From the NCBI GenBank assembly GCA_036396795.1, contig DASWKF010000090.1:224225-288224 (forward strand): 64,000 nt of DNA, read 5' to 3'. The stretch comes from JAHEEM01 sp036396795. GTDB lineage: Bacteria; Pseudomonadota; Gammaproteobacteria; Steroidobacterales; Rariloculaceae. Of the stretch, positions 51,658 to 60,905 are shown piece after piece; positions within the stretch are counted from its first letter, which is position 1; each line of letters begins with the position of its first letter. Under the pieces are notes generated by a model. It worked only from the letters and a program-made list of their open reading frames with translations, had not been told where the DNA came from and did not search any database. A program made the translations under genes and the position numbers.

Positions 51658-53426
51658 TGCCGAAGCTCCGCACGATAGAGCTTGGCGAAATCCCCCTGCC
51701 TCTCGATGAGCTCCCGATATGTGCCCTGATCGACGACGCGGCCCTTCTCCAGCACGACGATGAGGTGGGCATTCGTAATGGTTGTAAGGCGGTGGGCGAT
51801 AATGATCACGGTGCGCCCGACGCGAATGCGTTGCAGCGCCTTTTGGATCGCTTGCTCGGAAATGTTGTCGAGCGCATTCGTCGCCTCGTCCAGGATGAGT
51901 ATGTCCGGTTTCCGGACGATCGCTCGGGCTAGGGCAAGCCGTTGTCGCTGACCGCCCGACAATCGCACACCGCGTTCGCCAACGAAGGTTTCATAGCCTT
52001 CGGGGAACTCTCGGATGAAGCCATCGGCCTCGGCATCGCGCGCGGCCTCGACGATCTCCGCGTCGCTAGCCTCGATTCGACCGTAGGCGATGTTATCGCG
52101 AACCGAAGCATTGAAAAGATACGTTTCCTGGCTCACAAAAGCCATGTGTTTCCGCCAGGATGCAAGATCGAGCTGCCGCAGCGGAACGTCATCCGCCGTC
52201 AGGTTGCCGGACTCGACGTCGTAGAGGCGTGCGATGAGATTGACGAGCGTGGTCTTGCCGGCTCCGGAGTGACCCACGAGGGCGATGGTCCGGCCGGCCG
52301 GCAGACTCATGGAAACGTCTTTCAGAGCCGACCGCTCGTTGCCGTTATAGCGAAAACTGACTCGATCGAAGCAAATCTCGTTCTTCAATCCGTCAAACAA
52401 CTTCGTTCCTGAGTGCTCCGCAGCTACGCGCGTATCGTTGATCAGGGCGGTTACGGCGTCCACGGCGCCGCCGAGCGACATGATGTGCACGCGGGACTCG
52501 TCTAACGCTCTGACCAGAGGCTGCAGGCGATACAAGACGAAAAGGAACACGAGCAAGGCCGCCAACGGCCGACCGCTGTCCAGGCTCGTATACAGTATGA
52601 ATACCAGGAACCCCGCGGCGAGCACCTCGTAGATCGGGGTTACCCATTCTCGAATCATCGCGACACGACGCATCGCGTCCGCGGCGCGGCTGGACGCCGC
52701 GGCAAATCTCCGCCGCTCTGGCCCTTCATTGCTGTTTGTACGTATGGCCTTCATGCCTTCCACCACCTCCACCTCCGTGATGGTGGCCTGCCGGTTCGCG
52801 CTGGTTGCTTCCCGACTCAGCGCCTCGGCTCGTCCGGTGATCCACCGCGAAAACATGGAGATAAAGGCCATGGCGATCAGCACCAGCAGCGTCAACTCCC
52901 ATGAGATCATGACCAGCAGCAGCCCATACACGCCGATGGTGCAAGCTTTCGTGACGAAGGTGACGAATTCCGCAAGCGCTTCGCTGCTGCGCCAGGTTTC
53001 GTTGCCCAGCGTGTTGATGAGGTCGCCCGTCTGCGCCTTCTCCAGGTAGGGATAGTCCACCGTGAGTAGCTGGTCGACGATAGTCGATCGCAGGCGATGG
53101 ATGATCTGAGCATCCAACCAGTGAAGCAGGCACTTGTTTGCAAAACTCAGGACGGCTTTGGCGACGATGCTCAGAAAAATGCACAAGCAGATGACGAGCA
53201 GGCGCCTGTCCTGTGGAACAGAGGAGAACAGCGCGCCCAAAGCATCGAACACCCAGACCCCGGAATCCGTGCCGCCATCCTGCGCCAGATTTTCGAGGAA
53301 CGGGATGAACAGACCGAGGCCTATTCCCTCCACCAGAGACGCGAGCAGGCCGAGCAGGCATATGAGCGGGAGGCTCCAGGGGTAGAAGCGGAAGAACGGC
53401 AACAGCTGACCGACGACTCTATGCAA
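51654..53426 (-). CDS. ABC transporter, fused permease/ATPase (glycan flippase type)
   Basis: A 590-aa half-transporter. Six transmembrane helices fill residues ~15-325. The nucleotide-binding domain has Walker A G-H-S-G-A-G-K-T-T (385-393), Q-loop V-S-Q-E-T-Y, signature L-S-G-G-Q (489-493), Walker B I-L-I-L-D-E-A-T (509-516) and H-loop I-A-H-R. In an operon of glycosyltransferases it most likely flips a lipid-linked oligosaccharide, as PglK does. It starts at TTG 53426 with an 8-bp overlap into the preceding gene. Confidence 0.9.
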   Translation of the reverse strand: MHRVVGQLLPFFRFYPWSLPLICLLGLLASLVEGIGLGLFIPFLENLAQDGGTDSGVWVFDALGALFSSVPQDRRLLVICLCIFLSIVAKAVLSFANKCLLHWLDAQIIHRLRSTIVDQLLTVDYPYLEKAQTGDLINTLGNETWRSSEALAEFVTFVTKACTIGVYGLLLVMISWELTLLVLIAMAFISMFSRWITGRAEALSREATSANRQATITEVEVVEGMKAIRTNSNEGPERRRFAAASSRAADAMRRVAMIREWVTPIYEVLAAGFLVFILYTSLDSGRPLAALLVFLFVLYRLQPLVRALDESRVHIMSLGGAVDAVTALINDTRVAAEHSGTKLFDGLKNEICFDRVSFRYNGNERSALKDVSMSLPAGRTIALVGHSGAGKTTLVNLIARLYDVESGNLTADDVPLRQLDLASWRKHMAFVSQETYLFNASVRDNIAYGRIEASDAEIVEAARDAEADGFIREFPEGYETFVGERGVRLSGGQRQRLALARAIVRKPDILILDEATNALDNISEQAIQKALQRIRVGRTVIIIAHRLTTITNAHLIVVLEKGRVVDQGTYRELIERQGDFAKLYRAELRQ

Positions 53427-56046
53427 TGTCCCCTCCGGGGCGCTGGTTCAGGCGCGCGAGCAAATCGCCCGGTGAGCCCGACACCGACGCCGCAACGGTC
53501 GGCAACGCTAGTAGTCGGTCGGATCGAGTCGCAACGCCCGAACGTGCGCAGAGCGCAAATTCAAAACCGCACACACCCGCAATCCACTGCAAGCGGCGCG
53601 TCCAGACTACGCTTCCCGGAGCGCGGAATACCGTTACGGGTGCCGCGCCCTCGGCGGAGGCGATATTTCGGGCTCGCGTCAGCAAACGGACCAGCTCGAA
53701 GGTCGAGCGGTTCTGTTTCCATATGCCGTCGTCGATGCGCACGCCAAATCTCATGCCGGCCGCCTGCAACCTGCGTAGCTTCCGCCACGGCAGCGGTACC
53801 GGGCTTTCGGTCATCGTCCGCAAGACCAGTCTGCCGCGCAGCGGATCCACAGTGAGGATACAGGTAGTAGTAAATGCCAGCTCCGCCAGGAGGGCTTGCG
53901 CCTTCGCAGCGAGCCCCTCGCCCGGCTGATCGAGGACGATATGTAGAGCCTTACCAGCGATCGGCACACCGAAATCTCTCGCGTTTTTCCACGTCTCCAA
54001 GGGCTGGGTTCTGTAGCCCTGCGCATAGAGCTCGCGCATCTGCTCCCCGAAGCAATCCGCTTGCTCGAAAACGTCGTGTCGGGCGAGCGGCGAGTACGTC
54101 AGTATCGGAAGGTTCCAAGACGCGCCGTTCCGTACCTGGGCGACGATCTCTGCGGGCAGAGGCTCCGCCATTGAGAGTCTCTCGACGGCGGGTTGCCAAT
54201 GCCCGTCGCCGCTGCGCTGCAATAGATGAATTCGATACAGCGGGGCGCGGGCCTCCCGCAGCATCGTCAATCCCCGTGTGCGGGCGAACACTTCTCCGAT
54301 GACTTTGGCTCCGAACGAATGCTCCCAATCGAATCCCAGGTTTTCCGGATCGTCGATGAGGACATTTGCGTGAGTCATCAGCAAATATCCGCCGCTGCGT
54401 AGCCCCGACGCAATTCGGCGTGCAACCTGCCGCAAGACCCGGAGATGCCGGCAGTAATACAATATTTCTGAGCACACGATGAGATCGTATGGGCCACGCA
54501 CTGGGTCGGTCATGAGATCCAGCCGCCCGAACGTGACGTTACTCAAATCCTCGCAGCGTCGAGCGGCGCGCTCTAGCGCGGTAGTCGAAACGTCCGTAGC
54601 GTGCAGATGCTTCACGCGCCTGGCGATATGTCGGCTCGCGTGCCCTTCGGCGCATCCGAGCTCGAGCGCGTGCTTGCAACTCAGATCCGGCAACAAATCC
54701 AAGGCTTGTCTCAGCTTGGTGGTTTCGTATGCGTTCTCGTAGTCCCAGGGATCGGGCCCGCTTCTGAACAGGGCCTCGAAAAGAGTTTCCGTATCTTTCT
54801 CAGCTGCCGGTTGCCGTGCCGCCTTCATGCGTCTGAGGCGCAGACCGGGCTGCTCGAGCAGAGGCGTCGACCTAAACGTCGCTAAGGCCGCCCTCCGCGT
54901 GGCTTTCGCGGTCGCGCGCAATTTGCCCGTTAGTCGACTCGCGGCGACGAGCGTTGCGCCCGTCAGCGTCCCGACAGGCGCAGTGCCGATCGATCGCTGC
55001 AGCAAGTAGTTCCCGATCAGCCGGGTCTTGCTCGCAAACCCAGGTTGACTCATTCGACTCTCCAGTGCGGACAGAAATGACCGCAACTGTGGTTGCGCTC
55101 GTCGCCAGACCGCCGTCCAATCGGCCATCGGGCAGGCCGCCGCGATCATCGCGTGAACGAAAATCGCATTCGCCGCATCGACGGGCGTGAGCGCGTCAGG
55201 CGGTGGATCCGGCAGCGGATCCAGGGTTGAATTTGCGCCGAGTCCCGCGCCCAGCAGATAACCTGCGCAGTTGCAGGCATGACCGTAGGCATGCAAAGAA
55301 AACTCGCGGGCCGGCAGGCCGTCAGCATAGACGGGGTGGGGTTGCCCGACTCTCCCATCCGGCCCGTGCCCGTTCTTGATCACCGCGAGCCCGTCTCGCA
55401 GTAGATTTTTCACGTTCCTGGTCGCGGAACCGGCGCGCATCCGGTATCCCGCCAGCACCTCGGACACACGGCCGAAACGCGCCCCAGCGCGCGCGATTCG
55501 CTGGAAAAGATCCCAGTCCTCACAGGTTTCAAAGGCGGGATCGAAGCCGCCGGCTCGTTCCACGACCGAGCGGCGCGTGAGATAGGTGTGAATCAGGGAG
55601 TAGCAGTACTGGGCGTGGGCCCGGAACAGATCTCCCTGCTCGCCCTCGCGTTGCTCGAATACCAGCTCTCCAGCAGGCGTCACGTGTGCCCAACCGCACA
55701 CGACGGCATCCAGCTGCGGGTCGTCGGCCAATAGCTCGCTCAGGCGAGTGAGATGCGCCGGAAAGATGAAGTCGTCGGCATCGAGAAACAGCAGATTGTC
55801 GAACCTGGCGAGCTCTATGCCCTTGTTGCGAGCGAGGCCGGCGCCTGCTCCGCGCTGTTGAACGAGCCGGAACCGTGGATCCTGGAAGGCCTGTCGCTCG
55901 ACGACCTGAGCGGTCGCGTCGGTCGATCCATCGTCGATAACGATCACCTCCCAATCCGTGAAGGCCTGATCGCTCACCGAGCGCAAGGTTACCTCCAGGG
56001 TTTCGGCAGCGTTGCGAGCGGGTATGACGATTGAAACTGGTTTCAT
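53419..56046 (-). CDS. Fusion protein: GT2 - class I methyltransferase - degenerate polysaccharide deacetylase
   Basis: About 875 aa from ATG 56046, whose ATGA overlaps the upstream stop; the longer frame to 56208 is a shadow. GT2 spans residues 1-~240 (V-I-D-D-G-S-T-D, L-D-A-D-D at 88-92). The methyltransferase spans ~418-615 (H-A-L-E-L-G-C-A-E-G-H, D-L-I-V-C-S-E-I-L-Y-Y). The C-terminal part (643-~860) aligns with a NodB deacetylase fold (L-P-I-L-T-Y, R-L-Q-A-A-G-M-R-F-G, L-A-L-P-T-V), but the catalytic F-D-D-G-Y reads V-L-D-Q-P-G-E-G (703-711) and the S-H-T-x-x-H motif reads V-R-I-D-D-G-I. The deacetylase is therefore probably inactive. Similar trifunctional enzymes with active deacetylases are known in glycan loci. 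Confidence 0.87.
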   Translation of the reverse strand: MKPVSIVIPARNAAETLEVTLRSVSDQAFTDWEVIVIDDGSTDATAQVVERQAFQDPRFRLVQQRGAGAGLARNKGIELARFDNLLFLDADDFIFPAHLTRLSELLADDPQLDAVVCGWAHVTPAGELVFEQREGEQGDLFRAHAQYCYSLIHTYLTRRSVVERAGGFDPAFETCEDWDLFQRIARAGARFGRVSEVLAGYRMRAGSATRNVKNLLRDGLAVIKNGHGPDGRVGQPHPVYADGLPAREFSLHAYGHACNCAGYLLGAGLGANSTLDPLPDPPPDALTPVDAANAIFVHAMIAAACPMADWTAVWRRAQPQLRSFLSALESRMSQPGFASKTRLIGNYLLQRSIGTAPVGTLTGATLVAASRLTGKLRATAKATRRAALATFRSTPLLEQPGLRLRRMKAARQPAAEKDTETLFEALFRSGPDPWDYENAYETTKLRQALDLLPDLSCKHALELGCAEGHASRHIARRVKHLHATDVSTTALERAARRCEDLSNVTFGRLDLMTDPVRGPYDLIVCSEILYYCRHLRVLRQVARRIASGLRSGGYLLMTHANVLIDDPENLGFDWEHSFGAKVIGEVFARTRGLTMLREARAPLYRIHLLQRSGDGHWQPAVERLSMAEPLPAEIVAQVRNGASWNLPILTYSPLARHDVFEQADCFGEQMRELYAQGYRTQPLETWKNARDFGVPIAGKALHIVLDQPGEGLAAKAQALLAELAFTTTCILTVDPLRGRLVLRTMTESPVPLPWRKLRRLQAAGMRFGVRIDDGIWKQNRSTFELVRLLTRARNIASAEGAAPVTVFRAPGSVVWTRRLQWIAGVCGFEFALCARSGVATRSDRLLALPTVAASVSGSPGDLLARLNQRPGGDIA

Positions 56047-57041
56047 GTCCTCACGGAGCGCTCCGCGGCCAGTCGTGACGCCTGAGCGTAGCTCGCCAGC
56101 CCGCGCCAACTCGCGCCCCATAGCCGCCAGAGGGCGGTGGCCGGGAGCGGCTCGTCGCGAAACGCCAGCCGTCGCAGCAAACGCAAGCCCGGCTTGAGCA
56201 GACGCCACGACAGAAACGCGAGAATGACGAAGCGTCGGTGGCCTCGAGCTGCGCGAAACGATTTGGTCAAGAACGCGATCTCTGCACGGCGGTGCCCGAA
56301 TATCTGCGCATACACTTCATCCAATTCCCTGCGGTGCTCGTGCAGGACAACCGCCCGAGGCTCGTAGACCACTTCAAAGCCGGCATCGAGCGATCGCCAG
56401 ATGACGTCAACGTCGCCACCGCCGGGCAATGCGGCACCGAGATCCAGCGCGATGTCGAAATTGCCAATCGTCCTTAGCGAACTTCGCCGGACCGCGAGGC
56501 AAGCACCGACGCCGATCGCGATCGACCAGGCGATCAGCGGAGCCCTGAGGCCCTGCATCAGCCGGTGTCCGGCATCGCGCGGCATATGGATCCGCTGCGT
56601 CCCACGGTCAAAGCCGCCTTGCGCTTCGAACAGCCGTTGAGCCTCGGTTTCCAGACGGTAGGCCCGTACTCGACCGGTGCATATTGCAATTCTGGGGCTT
56701 TCGGCAAAAACCTCCGCGGTCCGCAGGATCCAGTCTGGATCCGCGACGGCGTCGTCGTCCATGTACGCGACGATCTCTCGTTGCGTTTCCCGAAGCGCTC
56801 GATTGCGCGCGAAATTGAGGCCAGGCTTCGGCTCACAGACATACCCCACGTCAGGAAAGCGCTCGAGCATCAGGTGCCTCGTGCTCGAGTCGCTCGGTGC
56901 GTTGTCGATGACCAGGATCTCGGCCGGGCGCAAGGACTGCTCGGCGAGCGAATCGAGGGCGCGGCAAAGCAGCTCCGTTCTGTCGTGCGTGCAGATGACC
57001 GCGCAGATCTCCGCGGGAGCACGCTCGATCTCGCCGGTCAT
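56043..57041 (-). CDS. Family 2 glycosyltransferase
   Basis: A 332-aa GT-A protein from ATG 57041 (ATGA overlap with the upstream stop; the longer frame is a shadow). A-V-I-C-T-H-D-R-T opens the fold, L-V-I-D-N-A-P-S-D-S and P-G-L-N-F-A-R-N-R-A-L follow, and D-D-D appears in A-Y-M-D-D-D-A-V. The extended C-terminal region is arginine-rich with hydrophobic segments (~270-300), suggesting membrane association. It is a rhamnosyltransferase-like or similar enzyme of unknown specificity. Confidence 0.9.
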   Translation of the reverse strand: MTGEIERAPAEICAVICTHDRTELLCRALDSLAEQSLRPAEILVIDNAPSDSSTRHLMLERFPDVGYVCEPKPGLNFARNRALRETQREIVAYMDDDAVADPDWILRTAEVFAESPRIAICTGRVRAYRLETEAQRLFEAQGGFDRGTQRIHMPRDAGHRLMQGLRAPLIAWSIAIGVGACLAVRRSSLRTIGNFDIALDLGAALPGGGDVDVIWRSLDAGFEVVYEPRAVVLHEHRRELDEVYAQIFGHRRAEIAFLTKSFRAARGHRRFVILAFLSWRLLKPGLRLLRRLAFRDEPLPATALWRLWGASWRGLASYAQASRLAAERSVRT

Positions 57042-58006
57042 CGACCAGCTTCCCCGTCGCTGCCACCGGATTCTCGAGCAACGTCGCCGCGGGTGCGTAA
57101 CCAATGAACCCCGCCCGCCATCATTCCCCATGCATAGGCAAGGCGCGAAAGCAAAACGAGAGGCAGCATCAACAGCGGGCGGTACACGCCGGCCCGCACC
57201 CAGCATGACTCGATGTAAAGCGTGTGCACCAGCGCAAGCGGCAAGCTCGCGACGATGAGCAGACGCGGATAGCGATAGATCCATGCCAACCTCGCGGTGC
57301 CGGTTTCGTTCTTGCTCTTTAGTGCGGCGTAGCCCCAGCGATAGTTGCGACGTAGTAGGTTCGATAGGCCCGGGCGGTTGTGGTGATAGGCCCTTGCGCG
57401 TGGTGAGAAATAGATGCGATGACCGCTGTTGCGCAACGCGGCTTGCCAGCCTCGCTCCTCACTCGCGATCGAGTATGGAAGCTCCTCGAAGCCCGATGTG
57501 GCGAAGAAAGCGTCTCGGCGCACGCTCAAGTTCGGGGCCGGCGCATGCGGCACATGACCGGCCGAACGACCGGAGTGCGCCATGTACCATCCGCAATAGT
57601 AGTCGCACTGCGCAGTAATCCTCAGGCCCGCGGGTAAATCCAGCGATCCGCATACGATGGTCTCACCGGCTTTGTGCGCGTCGAGAAACGCGGCGAGCCA
57701 GCCATCGGCAACCTCACAGTCGGCGTCCAGGAATATCAGCGGGTCGCCCTTCGCGGCTTTGGCGCCGCGATTGCGCGCGGCGGCGGGCTTGCCGCCGGCG
57801 CTGCCCATCTCGATGACGCCTGCGCCGGCCGCCCGAGCAACCGCAGTCGTCTCATCGGTAGAGCCGTCATCGACCACGATCACCTCGAGCTCGAAATTCA
57901 AGTGCGGTTGCGCGATGACCGAGCGAACAGTACGCGCGATGATGGAAGCCTCGTTGTGCGCCGGTATGATGATGGAGACGCACCGGGCAAATGCTTCGGG
58001 CCTCAT
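57038..58006 (-). CDS. Family 2 glycosyltransferase with C-terminal membrane helices
   Basis: A 322-aa protein. S-I-I-I-P-A-H-N-E-A-S, V-V-D-D-G-S-T-D-E-T, A-A-A-R-N-R-G-A and I-F-L-D-A-D-C define the GT2 domain. E-E-R-G-W-Q-A-A-L supplies the later acidic motif and R-R-N-Y-R-W-G-Y an acceptor-side motif. One or two hydrophobic stretches near residues 240-300 suggest membrane attachment. It is coupled upstream and downstream by ATGA overlaps. Confidence 0.92.
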   Translation of the reverse strand: MRPEAFARCVSIIIPAHNEASIIARTVRSVIAQPHLNFELEVIVVDDGSTDETTAVARAAGAGVIEMGSAGGKPAAARNRGAKAAKGDPLIFLDADCEVADGWLAAFLDAHKAGETIVCGSLDLPAGLRITAQCDYYCGWYMAHSGRSAGHVPHAPAPNLSVRRDAFFATSGFEELPYSIASEERGWQAALRNSGHRIYFSPRARAYHHNRPGLSNLLRRNYRWGYAALKSKNETGTARLAWIYRYPRLLIVASLPLALVHTLYIESCWVRAGVYRPLLMLPLVLLSRLAYAWGMMAGGVHWLRTRGDVARESGGSDGEAGR

Positions 58007-59187
58007 CGTGCAGGGCGAGCCGCGTTTCGGACTTCCGTATAGAGCTTCCTGACTTGACCGATGAAAGTGTCCCAGCCCAGATCTTCCAGCGCAAACTGAT
58101 GCGCCGTTCTGGCGAGTCTCTCGGCCAAAGCCGGATTCTTATACAACTTTACGATAGCGGCGGCAAAAGCTTCGGGCTTGTGCTCCACCAGCACCGCCGA
58201 GTCGTCATGCAGAACGGTTCGGTGAGCTTTTGAATCCGTCGCGACGATGGGCTTCCCCGAAGCCATGTAATCGAACACCTTCAGCGGTAGATTTCCTATG
58301 GGTAGGCGCGGTGAGACAACCACGTTCGCCAAACTCAAGAATCCAGCCATTTGCTCTTGCGGCAGTCTCGGTACAACTCGTACCGCGAACTCCGATTGTC
58401 GGCATGTGTCCAGTCCGGGGAGGTCTTCTCCGGTTTTCGAACCGACGAATACGAAGATGGCCTTTGGAATTTCCTCGAGCACGAGGGGTATCGCCTTTAC
58501 TAGGCGGTCGACGCCTTGATAGGCCGCAAAATTTCCGGTGTAGAGGATGACGTAGCCGCCAGTCGGGATGTTCAGATCCAGCAGGGGCCCACCGGAGGCG
58601 ACGCCCGGTAGCATGACGTCCACCGTCGGATAGAGCCATTCGCTTACCGGTTTTTTAGGGGCAATGCGCTGCACGTGCTCCTTCAGCCCCGTGCTGCAAG
58701 CGATGAGGTCTACGCGCTGGATCAGGAATTTCTCGAGCAAGCGCAATAACGATTGGATGGGACCGAATGAGAAGAACTTACAGTCCTTCAGGTGCTCCGG
58801 CAAACTCGATTGCATGTCATAGAGCAGCGGTATCTTGTGCACGCTCGCAGCTAGCAACGCGAGGAATGCGGCCTCTTCGACAGCATGAATGCAGTCGTAA
58901 TTTTGCTGCCGGAGCCGGCGAAGTATGGCGGGCAGCAGAAACATGTCCAGAAGCAGTTTCTTGATCGAAAAACCGATCGGAATGTTCTTGATTCGGAGGA
59001 ACTTGCCGACCCTGAAGATCCGCAGTCCATCAATGGATACGGCGGCACCGGGCGAGAAAGTGATTAGATCTACTCGATAACCGCATTGGCTGATCGCCTG
59101 TAGGACGCGTCGCAAAACGATCGGTGTGCCGCGATCCTCGTAGAACGGTTGTGGAGCAATCATTAGAATGTGCAAGGGATTCGGCAC
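58003..59187 (-). CDS. Family 4 glycosyltransferase, first gene of the glycan operon
   Basis: About 394 aa from GTG 59187, which places H-I-L-M-I-A-P-Q-P-F-Y-E-D-R-G-T-P at the N-terminus as in homologues. In-frame ATG 59268 and TTG 59307 would add 27 or 40 residues and cannot be excluded. The GT-B C-terminal half shows I-L-Y-T-G-N-F-A-A-Y-Q-G-V-D-R-L and P-L-K-V-F-D-Y-M-A-S-G-K-P-I-V-A-T, the donor-binding region. It is followed by the GT2 gene with ATGA overlap. The operon promoter should lie between about 59190 and 59430. Confidence 0.88.
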   Translation of the reverse strand: MPNPLHILMIAPQPFYEDRGTPIVLRRVLQAISQCGYRVDLITFSPGAAVSIDGLRIFRVGKFLRIKNIPIGFSIKKLLLDMFLLPAILRRLRQQNYDCIHAVEEAAFLALLAASVHKIPLLYDMQSSLPEHLKDCKFFSFGPIQSLLRLLEKFLIQRVDLIACSTGLKEHVQRIAPKKPVSEWLYPTVDVMLPGVASGGPLLDLNIPTGGYVILYTGNFAAYQGVDRLVKAIPLVLEEIPKAIFVFVGSKTGEDLPGLDTCRQSEFAVRVVPRLPQEQMAGFLSLANVVVSPRLPIGNLPLKVFDYMASGKPIVATDSKAHRTVLHDDSAVLVEHKPEAFAAAIVKLYKNPALAERLARTAHQFALEDLGWDTFIGQVRKLYTEVRNAARPAR

Positions 59188-59685
59188 CGCCAGGCCATGA
59201 TATTTTCTTGCCGCGATATGCGCGACACAGAGCTCCGCCGTTCCGCCCGCCGAGATAGTTCCCGCCATGGCCGGACGCGGTCGCCAGCCTCGCCGATCTC
59301 GTTTCAATCGGTAAGCTGAGGTGTAGATTCTACGGCGCGGCGATGACCAGCCCTACTCATTATGTTCAGGAAATGAGCTCTTGAGGCAATTTCGAGTCTT
59401 GGGAGGGCGGGAACGCGAGTGAACGACTCGGAACGGTCAGATGGCGGAGGGAGTGTCCAGCGCATCGGCGTTCGCACCCCGCGCCGCCGCTGTGTCTCAG
59501 TGCGTCACGAGTTCGCAGTACCCCGCTCTGTACCCTGGCGCTTCTGGCGCCCTCGGGCGCTCGCGCTTTCATGGCGATCTGGTCCACGCGACGCGACTGG
59601 TCGTGTGATGTGCGTTTCGTGCGCCATGCGCACGGAAAGTGTAGACTGTACGGCGAGGGTAATCGATAAATCCGAGAACGCGAAC
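59188..59685. other. Intergenic region at the head of the glycan operon
   Basis: About 500 bp, or 380 if the first gene starts at 59307. It should hold the promoter of the minus-strand operon and of the plus-strand module that starts at 59686. The left copy of a 15-bp direct repeat lies here. No convincing promoter hexamers or RNA gene was identified. Confidence 0.4.
59433..59447 (+). repeat. 15-bp direct repeat, left copy
   Basis: ACGGTCAGATGGCGG, identical to 60906-60920. Here it is followed directly by AGGGAGT; the right copy has TGC between, so homology extends imperfectly to 22 bp. Confidence 0.6.
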
Positions 59686-59850
59686 ATGAAGTCATACACG
59701 TCGGTCGCACCGATGCCGAAGCGCATTCGCGAGCTCTCGCAGGCCGAGCAGCGTGAGGTCGTCGTCGATCTTCTCAAAACGGGCAAGGCATCGTCCCCGA
59801 AGAAACCGCAGGCCGAGCGCGCGCCTGGGCCGGCTAAGAAAGCTCGTTGA
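59686..59850 (+). CDS. Small basic protein (54 aa) coupled to a membrane protein
   Basis: ATG 59686 opens a 54-codon frame rich in Lys/Arg/Pro/Ala, with a helical middle (R-I-R-E-L-S-Q-A-E-Q-R-E-V-V-V-D-L-L) and a tail of K-K-P and A-K-K-A-R units. The stop overlaps the next gene's TTG (TTGA), the best evidence that both are real and cotranslated. I recognise no family. Its charge suggests binding to nucleic acid or the membrane surface. Confidence 0.5.
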   Translation: MKSYTSVAPMPKRIRELSQAEQREVVVDLLKTGKASSPKKPQAERAPGPAKKAR

Positions 59851-60623
59851 ACCTCGCGCTGCCAGCAGTGCTACTGCTGGCTCTGATCCTCCCCGGCCTG
59901 ATTCTCGTCTCAGGCTATCAGGGGCGCTTCGGCAGCAGCTTCAAGGGTCAACGGGTCGTCGACCTTGGCCCAATGAGCGTCGATTGGTTCGCGGCGCTCG
60001 CGATGTCTCCGCTGCTTCACTGGTGCTGGATCGAGATTTCGGAGGCCGTGTCTTCACTGCGGGTTGACCTACGCGCCGTCGTAGTTTTGCTGAGCGGAAC
60101 GAATGACGCCGGCATGATGTCCGGAGCTATAGCCGCTGCTGCCGACCACTGGGGCGCGGTCACGCTGTACTTCACGACGCTGTACGCGACGGCCGCTGTC
60201 GTCGGTGTCGGTCTGCACCAACTCGTGCGCTGGTCTGAGTTCGACCGGAAGGTCGGCTTTCTGCGACTCAACAACGAGTGGCACTACCTCTTCTCGGGCG
60301 AGCTGCACGACTCAGATCCGAGACCTGATGGAGCACTCGTGACCGCGGTAGTCGAATCGGAGGCCGGTGCCTATCTGTACGCCGGCCTCCTTGCCAGTTT
60401 TTCCTATGGGCGAGATGGCGACCTTTCAAAAATCGAGCTGAGTGGAGCCGTGCGCCGGCGACTCCGCGCCGACCGCGCTCAAGGAGAGGAACAACAGCCG
60501 CTCGGCGAGGACAAGCGATGGTACCCCATCGAAGGTCAACGGCTCGTGCTCTGGCGCGCCGACATCAAAACGCTGAACGTGCGCTACTACCGCGAGACCG
60601 ACACAGGGATCGAACTGCTGTAG
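59847..60623 (+). CDS. Membrane protein, DUF6338-like
   Basis: A 258-aa protein from TTG 59847. An N-terminal transmembrane helix (L-P-A-V-L-L-L-A-L-I-L-P-G-L-I-L-V) precedes a linker with Y-Q-G-R-F. A second hydrophobic segment covers ~107-126 (A-V-T-L-Y-F-T-T-L-Y-A-T-A-A-V-V). The C-terminal ~120 residues are cytoplasmic, with W-H-Y-L-F-S-G-E and G-A-Y-L-Y-A-G. The layout recalls the uncharacterised DUF6338 family, but I hold that only weakly. It lies in a module flanked by 15-bp direct repeats, suggesting recent acquisition. Confidence 0.6.
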   Translation: MNLALPAVLLLALILPGLILVSGYQGRFGSSFKGQRVVDLGPMSVDWFAALAMSPLLHWCWIEISEAVSSLRVDLRAVVVLLSGTNDAGMMSGAIAAAADHWGAVTLYFTTLYATAAVVGVGLHQLVRWSEFDRKVGFLRLNNEWHYLFSGELHDSDPRPDGALVTAVVESEAGAYLYAGLLASFSYGRDGDLSKIELSGAVRRRLRADRAQGEEQQPLGEDKRWYPIEGQRLVLWRADIKTLNVRYYRETDTGIELL

Positions 60624-60905
60624 TCAAGCCGCCATATCGCCGGAGGGAAACGAAGAGGCGATAGCCGCGAATACTCGAGCGGGCAGAGTGAGCGACGCGA
60701 CGAGCTGGCCGAGGTCCATGCGCGATCGGTAGAGACGACAACGAACGACGCCGAACGTTATCACACGGTGCGGGGCGCGTCGCCAAAAAATCGACCGCGT
60801 AAAACAACGCAGGAGCCGCGATCGTCGACCGACCTTGCCCGAGGTATTGCCCAAAACGCGGCCGCGTGACCGCTAGCGCGTCGGGCAATGTCGAGGGCGA
60901 TTTGG

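Noticed and set aside
58003..59307. TTG at 59307 as the start of the first glycosyltransferase
   Set aside because: The extra 40 residues lack homology and no ribosome site supports the codon; GTG 59187 gives a family-like N-terminus, though this is not certain.
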